Assembly (NCBI RefSeq): GCF_001956985.1
Contig: NZ_CP019082.1
Location: 6,324,001 to 6,388,000, forward strand
From: Paludisphaera borealis
Lineage (GTDB): Bacteria > Planctomycetota > Planctomycetia > Isosphaerales > Isosphaeraceae
Length of the DNA: 64,000 nt
Direction: 5' to 3'
The notes below the pieces were generated by a model. That model ran no database searches, had not been told where the DNA came from, and was given only the letters and a program-made list of their open reading frames with translations. This document shows positions 19,868 to 29,095 of this stretch, piece by piece. The first letter of the stretch is position 1. Every line of letters starts with the position of its first letter. A program made the translations under genes and the position numbers.

Positions 19868-21007
19868 ATGCCTACGACCGCGGACGTCTTGATCGTCGGT
19901 GCCAGCACCCGAGCCGCGGCCTTCTCCGCCGCCCGCGCCGGACTGCGTCCGCGCTGCCTCGACCAGTACGCCGACGCCGACCTTACGGACCTCTGTCCGA
20001 CGTCGCGCTTCGACCCCCTTGAAGACGAAGCTCGCCTCGACCAGATGGCGGCGGCTCACGACTGCCCCTCCTGGTTCTACACCGGACCGCTTGAAAACCA
20101 TCCCGGGCTGATTGAACGGCTGAAACCCGCCGGCCCACTTCTCGGCAATGGTCCGGAGACGCTCCGCGCGATTCGCGACCCCTGGCGGGTGGCCGCATCA
20201 CTGGCTCGCAACGGCCTGGCCGGGCCGTCGCTGGCGCGCGTCTCGGAACGACCGCCCGCGCCCGGACGCTGGCTCCTCAAGCCGTTGGCCTCGGCCGGCG
20301 GCCGGTCGATCTTCCGGGCCGAAGAGTCGGCCGCCCGCGCTGACGCATCATTCTATTATCAAGAGTTCGTCGACGGCCCGACGCTCTCCGCGCTGTACGT
20401 CGCGGCGGAGGGACGCGCGCGATTACTCGGTGTCGCCCGGCAGTTTCAAGGAGCGCCGGAGGCTCCGTTCCTGTATCGCGGCGGGATCGGTCCGTGGCCC
20501 GTCTCGAATGCGACCACCACGCGGCTTCGCCTGCTCGGTGAGGTGCTGGCGGCCGAGTTCGCGCTCATCGGGCTGTTCGGCGTCGATTTCATTCTGAACG
20601 ACGACGAGCCCTGGCCGATCGAGGTCAACCCGCGCTACACCGCGTCGGTCGAGATCCTCGAACTCGCCATGGGCCGCGCGCTGCTCCGCGATCACGTCCT
20701 CGCGTGCGCCGAGGGGCGATTGCCCGAAGCTTTCGAGTCTTCCGCTTCGCGAATCGTCGGCAAGCGCATCCTTTATGCAAGACAAAGGCTCGTCACGCCG
20801 CCGATCGCCGTACCGGGCCGATCGGCCGACCTGTTCGCCGTTCCTTCGATCGCTGACGTTCCCTGGCCGGGAACCACGATCGACACGCTCGAACCGATCA
20901 TGACCGTCTTCGCCACGGCGACGACCGCCGAGATCTGCGCGGCACGGCTTGACCAGATCGAGGCCGAATGGATGGAACGGCTCGAACGAGCCGGCGAGCG
21001 ACGATGA
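19868..21007 (+). CDS. ATP-grasp enzyme, probably linked to H4MPT metabolism
   Basis: A 379-residue ATP-grasp fold protein. It opens with a Rossmann-like ADVLIVGASTRAAAFSAARA, followed by the ATP-binding domain (RWLLKPLASAGGRSIF, YQEFVDGPTLSALY) and the metal-binding strand FGVDFILNDDEPWPIEVNPR, which carries the conserved Asp, Glu and Asn. Bacterial H4MPT gene sets include an uncharacterised ATP-grasp protein, often called Orf17, and this protein with its neighbours fae, the dehydrogenase and PCD fits that; I infer the link from context and fold. The start at 19868 is clear from the fold, but a terminator hairpin directly precedes it. The stop abuts the stop of convergent eutC with no gap. 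Confidence 0.85.
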   Translation: MPTTADVLIVGASTRAAAFSAARAGLRPRCLDQYADADLTDLCPTSRFDPLEDEARLDQMAAAHDCPSWFYTGPLENHPGLIERLKPAGPLLGNGPETLRAIRDPWRVAASLARNGLAGPSLARVSERPPAPGRWLLKPLASAGGRSIFRAEESAARADASFYYQEFVDGPTLSALYVAAEGRARLLGVARQFQGAPEAPFLYRGGIGPWPVSNATTTRLRLLGEVLAAEFALIGLFGVDFILNDDEPWPIEVNPRYTASVEILELAMGRALLRDHVLACAEGRLPEAFESSASRIVGKRILYARQRLVTPPIAVPGRSADLFAVPSIADVPWPGTTIDTLEPIMTVFATATTAEICAARLDQIEAEWMERLERAGERR

Positions 21008-21817
21008 TCAGGGCGTTTCGGGCAGCGATCGCGGGAGGTCGGAATCGTCGCCGAGCGAGGGCGTCCAGGTTTCCTTGACGCTCACACCGCTCGTCGCCAG
21101 CTCGATCATCCGGCCGGCGAGGTGAATGATCCGCCGCGCCGCCTGATCGCGGGGAACGCCCCGGGCGTGGATGTTCGAGATCAAATTCCGGCGCGAGTCG
21201 TCGTGTCCGTTCCGCGGCCGATAAGCCAGGTAGGCCGAAAGGCTTTCGGCCGTCGCCAGGCCGGGCCGCTCGCCGATCAAGAGGACGACGACGGCCGGAT
21301 CGAGTATTTCGCCGACGTCGTTGAGCACGCCGACCCGACAGCGACGGACGAAGAACGGCCGCCCCAGACTCCAGCCGGCGCGGGTCGCGAGATCGCCGAG
21401 CCGAGGAAGCAGCCCCGGCGCCTGGGCGACGATCGCCCGGGCGGAGAGGCCGTCGCCAAGCACGATCTGAAGATCAACGCCCGACGGACACCGGCCCGCG
21501 ACTTCGTCACGTGCCGAAACGCAGAGGGATCGGCCGAGGTCGGGCCGCAGCAGGTATTCGTCTTTACTGGTCGCAAGGGTCGAGACTTCGAACAGTCCCC
21601 AACGATCGATGAAGTCACGGCCGAGGTCGGCTTCGAGGTCGATCTCGTCGCGGACGGCGTCGCGGGCCGCCGCGTGGTCGGCCCGAAGTTCGAGCCACGT
21701 CCGCGTCGTGTACGACCCGCCGACGCGGCCGGTCAAGATCCGCGCCGGAGTCCGTGCCTGGACCTGTTCGAGAAAGCGGGAGGCGTCGGTTTCGATCTTC
21801 GGTTCGAGGTCGTCCAT
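21008..21817 (-). CDS. eutC: EutC, ethanolamine ammonia-lyase small subunit
   Basis: Small subunit of adenosylcobalamin-dependent ethanolamine ammonia-lyase, which converts ethanolamine to acetaldehyde and ammonia with EutB. It has 269 residues. Conserved segments include DLQIVLGDGLSARAIVAQAP, PFFVRRCRVGVLNDVGE and LIGERPGLATAESLSAYLAY, then the Cys-less ending SNIHARGVP. Ribosome site aggag lies nine bases upstream of the ATG. It is the third gene of a leftward operon eutB-permease-eutC, 21 bases after the permease stop. Confidence 0.96.
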   Translation of the reverse strand: MDDLEPKIETDASRFLEQVQARTPARILTGRVGGSYTTRTWLELRADHAAARDAVRDEIDLEADLGRDFIDRWGLFEVSTLATSKDEYLLRPDLGRSLCVSARDEVAGRCPSGVDLQIVLGDGLSARAIVAQAPGLLPRLGDLATRAGWSLGRPFFVRRCRVGVLNDVGEILDPAVVVLLIGERPGLATAESLSAYLAYRPRNGHDDSRRNLISNIHARGVPRDQAARRIIHLAGRMIELATSGVSVKETWTPSLGDDSDLPRSLPETP

Positions 21818-21838
21818 CGCGGTCGGCTCCTGGAGACT

Positions 21839-23374
21839 TCAGGACGTCGCGTTCGCCGGAATTTCGATCCGGGGGGCCTCGGCGTGGGTCCGCAGCGAGA
21901 CGGGCGGCCCGGGGAAGCGATTGCGTTCGCCAGCGAACCACACGACGGCCAGGATCGCCGCCATGCCGCCGACCACCCAGAGCGAACGCTCGTTGGGCTG
22001 CTGCATGCCGATCACGATCAAGCCGCCGCAGCCGGCGGCGCTCAGCCAGGCGAGCGGGCGATACCAGCGGCCGAGCCGCCATGGCCCCATCACCGTCCAC
22101 GTTCGCCCGTAGGCGAGCGCTCCGAGCACGCTCGGCAAGACGTAGGAGAGGTAGAGCAGGATCGTGCAGACGGCCGTGATCGTCGAGTAGACCGGAGTGT
22201 AGACCGTGAACAAGACGGCGGCCGACGACACCAGCCAGATCGCGACGGCCGGCGACCGTCGTTTCGGGCAGACCCAGCGGACGGCCGTCGAGAACGGCAG
22301 GCCGCCGTCGCGGGCGAAGGCGAAAGCCATCCGAGAGGCCGAAGTCACCGTGGCCAGGCCGCAAAGGTATTGCGATACGACGATCCCGGCCGACAGACCG
22401 AGAGCGAGCCAGCCCGGCAGCGCGGATCGCAGAATCCAGAGGAACGCCCCTTCGCCCTGATTCGCGGCCTCGACGACGCTCGGGGCCGCGAGCACGACGG
22501 CCGACAGCAACGCCCAGCCGGCGATTCCCGAGATCAAAACCGACCGCACGATGCCGCGCGGCACCATCTCGGTCGCGCCGACGGTCTCCTCGGAGGCGTG
22601 GGCCGAGGCGTCGAAACCGGTGATCGTATAAGCCGGCAAGAGTGCGCCGAGCGCGAACAGCATGGCCATCTGATCGGTGCGCGGCCAGACGCCGCCCCCC
22701 GCCTCGCCGCTGAAGTTCTGGAACGTGATCAGCCGCGCGAATTCCAGGCCGGGCGCGAACCAGAGCAGGCAGCCGACGAGCACCGCCGAGACCAGGAGAA
22801 TCCAGTAGCCGCTGAAGTCGGTGAGCTTCGCCGTTACGCCGATGCCCAGGTGATTGATCGCCGCTTGCGAGCCCGTGATCCCGATCACGACGAGCGACTG
22901 AACCAGGTGCTCGCCCCAGGAATCGGCGTCGCCGTGGCCGACCCCGAGGGCCGTCGCGGCGAATCGGTAGGTGCCGACGTTGATGGCGGCGAGCACCGTC
23001 ACGAGGCCCGCCAGGTTGAACCAGGCCGTCGCCCATCCCCAGCCGCGACCGCCGAGGATCGCCGCCCAATGGTAGAGACCGCCGGCCGTCGGGAAAGCCG
23101 ACGCGAGCTGACCCATCGTCGCGGCGACCGCCATCGAAAAGAGCGCGACCAGCGGCCAGCCCAGGCCGATCGACGCCCCCCCGACGCTGGAAAGGCCGAG
23201 GTGGAACGAACTCACCCCGCCGGCCAAAATGCAGATGATCGAGAACGAGATCGCGAAGTTCGAGAACCCGCTCAGCCGACGGGAAAGCTCTTGCTTGTAA
23301 CCGAGCCCTCGCAAGACCCGAGCGTCGTCGATCGCGGTCTGGCTGGATTCATCGTTCTCGGTCGCGTCAGGCAC
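21839..23374 (-). CDS. APC-superfamily permease of the eut operon (probable ethanolamine importer)
   Basis: A 511-residue amino-acid/polyamine/organocation transporter with about 12 helices. The N-terminal LGYKQELSRRLSGFSNFAI and the motif GFDASAHASEETVGA are characteristic of the APC family's GABA/choline-type branch. A GTG start at 23374 is chosen: it follows the eutB stop by five bases and has the ribosome site gagggga-tagg; a longer reading would overlap eutB. Its position between eutB and eutC makes ethanolamine uptake the likely role. Known eat-type permeases are APC members, which supports this. Confidence 0.88.
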   Translation of the reverse strand: MPDATENDESSQTAIDDARVLRGLGYKQELSRRLSGFSNFAISFSIICILAGGVSSFHLGLSSVGGASIGLGWPLVALFSMAVAATMGQLASAFPTAGGLYHWAAILGGRGWGWATAWFNLAGLVTVLAAINVGTYRFAATALGVGHGDADSWGEHLVQSLVVIGITGSQAAINHLGIGVTAKLTDFSGYWILLVSAVLVGCLLWFAPGLEFARLITFQNFSGEAGGGVWPRTDQMAMLFALGALLPAYTITGFDASAHASEETVGATEMVPRGIVRSVLISGIAGWALLSAVVLAAPSVVEAANQGEGAFLWILRSALPGWLALGLSAGIVVSQYLCGLATVTSASRMAFAFARDGGLPFSTAVRWVCPKRRSPAVAIWLVSSAAVLFTVYTPVYSTITAVCTILLYLSYVLPSVLGALAYGRTWTVMGPWRLGRWYRPLAWLSAAGCGGLIVIGMQQPNERSLWVVGGMAAILAVVWFAGERNRFPGPPVSLRTHAEAPRIEIPANATS

Positions 23375-23379
23375 GTTCC

Positions 23380-24780
23380 CTATCCCCTCAACACGGTTTC
23401 CAACTGCCGCAAGACCCGGTCGCGCGCCTCGGCCCACTCGACCGCCCGGGCCGCTCCAAATCCCCGCGCGGTGAGCCACGCTTCGAACTCGGGCGCCGGG
23501 CGAAGGCTCAACAGCGAGCGAACGGCGACCGCGTCGTGATAGCTCGTCGACTGATAGTTGAGCATGACGTCGTCGGAGCAGGGAACCCCCATGAAGAAAT
23601 TGCAGCCGGCCGCCGCCAGTAGGAGTTGGAGGTTGTCGGCCGAATTCTGGTCGGCCGCCGCATGGTTCGTATAGCAGACGTCGACCCCCATCGGCAGCCC
23701 CAGCAGCTTGCCCACAAAGTGATCCTCAAGCCCCGCGCGGATGATCTGCCGCTCGTCGAACAAGTATTCGGGCCCGATGAAGCCGACGACGCTGTTGACC
23801 AGGAACGGGTCGAAAGCGCGCGCCACGCCGTGCGCCCGGGCCTCCAGCGTCAACTGATCCACCCCGTGGTGAGCGGCGGCCGAAAGCGCGCTCCCCTGGC
23901 CGGTCTCGAAATACATCGCCTGTCGGCCGACCCACACGACGTCGCGGCGGTCGTGGCTTTCGAGCACGCGCTCACGCCCTTCGCGGAGCAGCGTGAGGTC
24001 GACGCCAAAGCTGCGATTCGCCGACTCGGTCCCGGCGACCGACTGAAACAGCAGGTCGACCGGCGCGCCTCGCTCCAGGCAGGCGAGCTGAGTCGTGATG
24101 TGCGCCAGGCAACACGCCTGGGTCGGAATCGCGAAGGCGTCGATCAGACGATCGAGCCCGCGCAGGATGTTCTCGACCACATCGACCGACTCGGTCGCCG
24201 GGTTGACGCCGATCACCGCGTCGCCACATCCGTAGGTAAGTCCGTCGGCCGCCGAGAGCAGGATACCCCCGAGGTCGTCGCTGGGGTGATTCGGCTGGAC
24301 CCGAATTCCCAGCACCCCGCGCACGCCCATCGTATTGCGACACCGGGTGACGACCCGGATCTTGGCGGCGGCGACCACGAGGTCCTTGTTGCTCATCAGC
24401 TTGGCGACGGCCGCCGCAATCTCCGGCGTGATCCCCTGGCGGACGGCCGCAAGCTGCTCGCCGGTCGTCGCGTCGTCGAGAATCCATTCGCGGAACGCGC
24501 CGACGGTCAGGCCGCGCAACGGGCGGAAAGCCGCGGCGTCGAGTTGGTCGAGGATCAGCCGGCTGACCTCGTCGTGGTCGGGATCGATGACCGGGTTGTC
24601 GACGATTTCGCCCAACGTCAGCTCGGACAGGACGATCTTGGCCGCGACCCGCTCGCGCTCGGTCCGGGCGGCGACGCCCGCGAGCTGGTCGCCCGACTTC
24701 TCCTCGTTGGCCTTGGCCAACACCTCGACCAGGCCGGCGAAGGTGAATCGTTCTCCGCGGATCGTCGTGGCAAGGTTCAC
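23380..24780 (-). CDS. eutB: EutB, ethanolamine ammonia-lyase large subunit
   Basis: Catalytic TIM-barrel subunit of ethanolamine ammonia-lyase, binding adenosylcobalamin and substrate. It has 466 residues starting with GTG. Family landmarks are TRCRNTMGVRGVLGIRVQPN, GLTYGCGDAVIGVNPATES and the substrate/cofactor region near GVDVCYTNHAAADQNSADN, followed by FFMGVPCSDDVMLNYQSTSY. It is first in the operon with the permease and eutC. No microcompartment shell, reactivase (eutA) or aldehyde dehydrogenase gene is in the window, so ethanolamine may serve mainly as a nitrogen source. Confidence 0.97.
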   Translation of the reverse strand: MNLATTIRGERFTFAGLVEVLAKANEEKSGDQLAGVAARTERERVAAKIVLSELTLGEIVDNPVIDPDHDEVSRLILDQLDAAAFRPLRGLTVGAFREWILDDATTGEQLAAVRQGITPEIAAAVAKLMSNKDLVVAAAKIRVVTRCRNTMGVRGVLGIRVQPNHPSDDLGGILLSAADGLTYGCGDAVIGVNPATESVDVVENILRGLDRLIDAFAIPTQACCLAHITTQLACLERGAPVDLLFQSVAGTESANRSFGVDLTLLREGRERVLESHDRRDVVWVGRQAMYFETGQGSALSAAAHHGVDQLTLEARAHGVARAFDPFLVNSVVGFIGPEYLFDERQIIRAGLEDHFVGKLLGLPMGVDVCYTNHAAADQNSADNLQLLLAAAGCNFFMGVPCSDDVMLNYQSTSYHDAVAVRSLLSLRPAPEFEAWLTARGFGAARAVEWAEARDRVLRQLETVLRG

Positions 24781-24816
24781 GCGTCGGGACTCCGAAAGCG
24801 ACTCGACTCGCGGTGG

Positions 24817-26688
24817 TCAGAGCGTTTTCAGATACGCGATCAGATCCGACAGCTCTTGCTCGGTGAGCGCGCCGCCCCCGGTGATCTCGGCGCTGTGGGG
24901 GCCGGTGAGGGCGTCGCGGAGCGTCGGCGACCGGGCGTCGTGGAGATAGGGATACTTGTCGTAAACGCCCCGGAGCGACGGGGGGTTGTATCCTTCATAA
25001 GCGTCGTCTGGTTCTTCGAGACCCGTCGAGTGGATTTTGCCGTCGGTCAACTCGGGACCGCCGTGGCAGGTGTTGCAGGCGGCCTTGGCCGATCGGTAGA
25101 CGGCCTTGCCACGCTCGACTTTGGCCGAAGCGATTCCGTCGGCGGCCCGGTACGGGTTCTTGGGATACTCAAGAGTTTCGAGATACGCCACGACCGCGCG
25201 CGTCTCGTCATGCGTCGGCTTCGGGCCTTGCATGCTCTTGGTGAACGACTCGACGCAGGCTTCTTCAAGGCTCGTCTGCCAGCCGTGCCACGTCCAGGGG
25301 GCCGTCTTCGCCACGCCTCTCAGAGTGGGCGACTTTTTGCGGCTTCGCTCATGGACGTTCCGCAAATCCTGCCTGCCATCGTTGAGCGTGTCGTAGTGAA
25401 GGCCGTTGGTGTGGCCGTCGCTGTGGCAGGTGTTGCAACTGTACCACTGGTTGAACGACCGCGCGGCGTCGTGGAAGAGGATCTCCCCCTGGCGCGCCAG
25501 CGACACCGTCTCCGGGGCCCCCAGGGCGATGGTCTCGACCAGGCGGGCCGATTCGGCATCGACGACCTGGACGGAATCGGCCAGGTAGTTGGCGACGTAG
25601 AGCGTCTTGCCGTCGGGAGCGAAAGCCAGCTCGGTCGGCCGGCCGCCGAGCGTCACGCGACGGAACCGACCGTCGCCGTTGAGAAGTTCCTGGGGAATCA
25701 GGTCGCGCGAGCCGTCGATGCGCCACGGCAGTCGGCGGCGATCGGTCCGGAAGAGCATGACTTCATGTGATCCGCCGAGACCGACGGCCAGCAGCTTGCC
25801 GTCGGGACTGATCGCGACGCCGTGGGCGTCGGCCGCGGCCTTGCCCTGGGCGTCGAGAGAGATCGTCGCGAACGGCTCGGCTTCCTTGAGGTCGACGCGC
25901 GTCAGCCGCTGGCCGAGCACCCAGCCGAGGTCGATGTTGTTCTTCGTGACCGCGAATCCGCGAGCCCTCATGTTGGCGAGGTAGGCGAACCGGCCGTCGG
26001 GCGCGACGGCGACCTGCCGCAGGTTGTCGCCCTCGACGGAGACCGTCTTCTTGACCGTGAAGCTCGCCGCGTCGATCACCGTGACGTTCTGCGACCGCGC
26101 GTTGTCGACCACCAGCAGCGACTCGTCCGGCGACAGGGCCAGACTGCGCGGCTCTTTGCCCACGGCGAGCCGGCCGGTGACGGCGAGCTTGTCGAGATCC
26201 ACCCGCGCGACCTCGTCGGCCACGCCGACCGCCACGAAGGCGGTCTTGCCGTCGCGGCTGAGGGCCACCCCCCTGGGCTCGGGTCCGACTTCGAGCCGGC
26301 CCACCACGCGAAGTTTGTCGTTCTGAATTTCGAGGACGGCCAGGTCGTAGCCGTACCAGTGCGCGACGGCCCCGCGGCGGCCGTCGGCCGAGATCGCCAC
26401 GCCGGCGGGACGGTCTCCCGTGGCGATCTCGTCGAGCACCTTGGCCGACCCGGCGTCGACCAGGCTGACCGTGCCGGCCGTCTGGTTGGCGGTGAGCAGC
26501 CGACGGCCGTCAGCGGAAAGGGCCAGGGCGACCGGCGAGCGGTGGACTTCCGCCTGGACCTTGGCCCTCGAGTCGGGCGATTCCGGCCCGCCGGCGCTTG
26601 ACCGACGGCCGCCGATCGCCAGCGTCGCGACCACCGCGACGATTCCCAATGCCAGACTGATCCAGGTCGAACGGCCGTGGTCTTTCAT
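24817..26688 (-). CDS. YVTN beta-propeller fused to di-heme cytochrome c domain
   Basis: A 623-residue protein with an N-terminal signal anchor (about residues 8-27), seven or more YVTN/YncE-type propeller repeats (about 45-390, e.g. PAGVAISADG, LYVANYLADSVQVVD) and a C-terminal MauG/peroxidase-like region with two c-type heme sites, CNTCH at 418-422 and CNTCH at 538-542. It should reside on the periplasmic side. Fusions like this are common in planctomycetes and are thought to be redox sensors or peroxidase-type enzymes; the function is unproven. It is 36 bases upstream of eutB on the same strand and may be cotranscribed. Confidence 0.88.
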   Translation of the reverse strand: MKDHGRSTWISLALGIVAVVATLAIGGRRSSAGGPESPDSRAKVQAEVHRSPVALALSADGRRLLTANQTAGTVSLVDAGSAKVLDEIATGDRPAGVAISADGRRGAVAHWYGYDLAVLEIQNDKLRVVGRLEVGPEPRGVALSRDGKTAFVAVGVADEVARVDLDKLAVTGRLAVGKEPRSLALSPDESLLVVDNARSQNVTVIDAASFTVKKTVSVEGDNLRQVAVAPDGRFAYLANMRARGFAVTKNNIDLGWVLGQRLTRVDLKEAEPFATISLDAQGKAAADAHGVAISPDGKLLAVGLGGSHEVMLFRTDRRRLPWRIDGSRDLIPQELLNGDGRFRRVTLGGRPTELAFAPDGKTLYVANYLADSVQVVDAESARLVETIALGAPETVSLARQGEILFHDAARSFNQWYSCNTCHSDGHTNGLHYDTLNDGRQDLRNVHERSRKKSPTLRGVAKTAPWTWHGWQTSLEEACVESFTKSMQGPKPTHDETRAVVAYLETLEYPKNPYRAADGIASAKVERGKAVYRSAKAACNTCHGGPELTDGKIHSTGLEEPDDAYEGYNPPSLRGVYDKYPYLHDARSPTLRDALTGPHSAEITGGGALTEQELSDLIAYLKTL

Positions 26689-26731
26689 CGAGAAGGCTCC
26701 AGCCCAGCCCGCCGCGAACGGGGGGAGGGGT

Positions 26732-28450
26732 TTACATCCGGTCGACGACGTCGATTCCCAGCAGGCTCAGACCAAACTTCAAGGTCTCGGCGGTAAGGTC
26801 GCAGAGGGCCAGGCGGCTGTCGCGCCGCTCGGCCGACTCGGCCTTCAGGACCGGGCATTCCTCGAAAAACGTGCTGAACGCGTTGGCCAGATCGAAGAGG
26901 TAATCGGTGACGATGTTCGGCTTCAGCTCGTTGGCCGCCAGCTCCAGGATTTCCGGCAGCCGCAGAACGCGCACGGCCAGGCCCCGCTCGGCGGCGTGCG
27001 AGAGCAAAATCACCGGCTTGCGCTGGCGGACGTCCTCGGGGCGGATCTCTCCGCGCCGGAAGATGCTCTGGATTCGGGCGTAGGCGTACTGGAGATAGGT
27101 CGCCGTGTTGCCGTTCATGGCGAGCATCTTCTGCCAGTCGAACACGTAGTCGCTGATCCGGTTCTGCGACAGGTCGGCGTACTTGACCGCCCCCAGGCCG
27201 ACGACCTCGGCGACCCGGGCGCGCTCCTCCGGCGCGAGGTCGGGGCTGTTGCCGTCGACCACCTTGCGCGCTTCGGCGACCGCCTCTTCGAGCAGCGATT
27301 CCAGGCCGACGACGTCGCCCTGCCGGGTCTTGAACGGACGCCGGTCAGCACCCAGGATCGTGCCGAACGCCACGTGTTCGAGGTCGACCTTGTCGTACCC
27401 CCACGTCTTGGCGACGGCGAACAGTTGCTTGAAGTGGTCGCCCTGGCGATGGTCGACGACGTAGAGGATCTGGTCGGGGTTCCAGGTCTTCACGCGGTAC
27501 TGGATGGTCGCCAGGTCGGTCGTGCCGTAGTTGGACGCGCCGTCGCTCTTGCGAATGATGAACGGGGCCTTCTTGCGGTCGACGAAGACGACGACGGCGC
27601 CCTCGCTTTCCTCGGCGATTCCGCGCTGGGTGAGATCCTCGACGACGTTCGCGAGCATGGGGTCGTAGAAGCTCTCGCCCAACTCGACGTCGAACCGCAC
27701 GCCGAGGCGCTCGTAGATCGCCTCAAGCGCCTTGAGGCAGTGGGGCATGAACCGCTGCCAGAGTTCGCGGTTCTCGGGGTCGCCGGCGTGGAGCTTGGCG
27801 GTCTCGGCCCGCGCGGCGTCCTCGACGCCTTTCTCGCCAGCCTTGATGCGGTCCTGGGCCAGGCGATAGAGCCGAGCCAGTTCGGTGACGGGATCGGCTT
27901 CGTACGCCGCGTCGTCGCGGGCGTTCTTCCAGCCCCAGAGGATCATGCCGAACTGCGATCCCCAGTCGCCCAGGTGGTTGTCGCGGACGACGCGATGGCC
28001 AAGCGCCTCGAAGATCCGCGCCAGGCTGTCGCCGATGACCGTCGAGCGGAGGTGGCCGACGTGCATCGGCTTGGCGACGTTCGGCGACGAGAAGTCGACG
28101 ACGACCGTCCGCTGCGTCTTGGGGGCGGACAGGCCGTGGGCGTCGTCGCCGAGCAGGCCGGCGAGCGCTTCGGAGAGCCATTCGACGTGGAGCCGGACGT
28201 TGAGAAACCCGGGACCGGCGATCTCGGGCTTGGCCGCCAGCGGCTCGAGGTCGACGACCTCGCGGACCGCCGAGGCCAGTTCGCGCGGATTCTTGCCCAG
28301 GGTCTTGCCGAGCGCCATGCAGCCGTTGGCCTGGTAATCGCCGAACTTGGCATCAGCCGACGCGCGGACGGCCCCCATGAAGGCCTGGCGATCGCCGCCT
28401 TCGGGAGTGGCGTTTCCAAAGGCGGACCTTAACTTGTCGAGGACGTTCAT
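26732..28450 (-). CDS. argS: ArgS, arginyl-tRNA synthetase
   Basis: Class I aminoacyl-tRNA synthetase charging tRNA-Arg; cytosolic. It has 572 residues, typical of the family. The HIGH signature is HVGH (130-133) in SSPNVAKPMHVGHLRST; as in most ArgS proteins the KMSK motif is degenerate (KTRQGDVVGLESLL region). The C-terminal DALR anticodon domain (NTATYLQYAYARIQSIFRR onward) is complete. It follows rsfS by 42 bases on the same strand. A tRNA-Arg(ACG) gene, a substrate, lies elsewhere in this window. Confidence 0.97.
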   Translation of the reverse strand: MNVLDKLRSAFGNATPEGGDRQAFMGAVRASADAKFGDYQANGCMALGKTLGKNPRELASAVREVVDLEPLAAKPEIAGPGFLNVRLHVEWLSEALAGLLGDDAHGLSAPKTQRTVVVDFSSPNVAKPMHVGHLRSTVIGDSLARIFEALGHRVVRDNHLGDWGSQFGMILWGWKNARDDAAYEADPVTELARLYRLAQDRIKAGEKGVEDAARAETAKLHAGDPENRELWQRFMPHCLKALEAIYERLGVRFDVELGESFYDPMLANVVEDLTQRGIAEESEGAVVVFVDRKKAPFIIRKSDGASNYGTTDLATIQYRVKTWNPDQILYVVDHRQGDHFKQLFAVAKTWGYDKVDLEHVAFGTILGADRRPFKTRQGDVVGLESLLEEAVAEARKVVDGNSPDLAPEERARVAEVVGLGAVKYADLSQNRISDYVFDWQKMLAMNGNTATYLQYAYARIQSIFRRGEIRPEDVRQRKPVILLSHAAERGLAVRVLRLPEILELAANELKPNIVTDYLFDLANAFSTFFEECPVLKAESAERRDSRLALCDLTAETLKFGLSLLGIDVVDRM

Positions 28451-28492
28451 GAAACAGCTTCCGCGGGAAATCGCCGGGGGGGGGCGAGACGG

Positions 28493-29095
28493 TCAGTCAG
28501 AGGATTTTTCGGGGGTTTCGGCGGTGGATTCGGCGGGAGTGGACGCATCCGTCGTCGTCATCGTCGGCGGAGGCGGCAGTTCGCCGGCTGGCGCGCCCGG
28601 TTCGTCGCGCCAACTCAACTGCGGCGCGTCTCCCCAGATCTCTTCAAGAGCGTAATACGTGCGGCCGTCTCCCGAAAAGATATGGACGACGAAGTCGCCG
28701 TAGTCGATCAAGATCCATCGCCCTTCCTCCGAGCCCTCCATGCCGAGCTTGAGCTCGCCGATCTTCTTCATCTCGGCGTCAATCTCGCTGGCGATGGCAT
28801 TGGCTTGTCGCCGCGAGTTGGCGGTGGCGATGACGAAGAAGTCGAGCAGGGGGGTGACGCCGCGAAGGTCCAGCAGCAGGATGTCCTTGGCGCGGTTGTC
28901 GTCGGTGATCTTCGCGGCCAGCCGCGCATGAGCGAACGCACGGGTCAGTCGGTCGGGGTTGCGACGGTCGACTGCCCGCGAGACGACATCGTCCTGGGCC
29001 GTCTTGATCGACCGCGTGGCGCGGATCGCCTTGGTGCGAGCCGTCGGCGACGAAGGCTCCGGAGTAGGAGTCGCCGGGTTTTCTTGCTCTGGCAT
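28493..29095 (-). CDS. rsfS: RsfS, ribosomal silencing factor
   Basis: Iojap/RsfS family protein that binds ribosomal protein uL14 and blocks subunit joining under nutrient limitation. Of 200 residues, the conserved core is about 65-160: AKDILLLDLRGVTPLLDFFV, ANSRRQANAIASEID and GRWILIDYGDFVVHIF. Both ends are extended by low-complexity Thr/Pro/Ser-rich tails (residues 1-30 and 175-200) not usual in other phyla. It precedes argS in the same direction. Confidence 0.95.
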   Translation of the reverse strand: MPEQENPATPTPEPSSPTARTKAIRATRSIKTAQDDVVSRAVDRRNPDRLTRAFAHARLAAKITDDNRAKDILLLDLRGVTPLLDFFVIATANSRRQANAIASEIDAEMKKIGELKLGMEGSEEGRWILIDYGDFVVHIFSGDGRTYYALEEIWGDAPQLSWRDEPGAPAGELPPPPTMTTTDASTPAESTAETPEKSSD

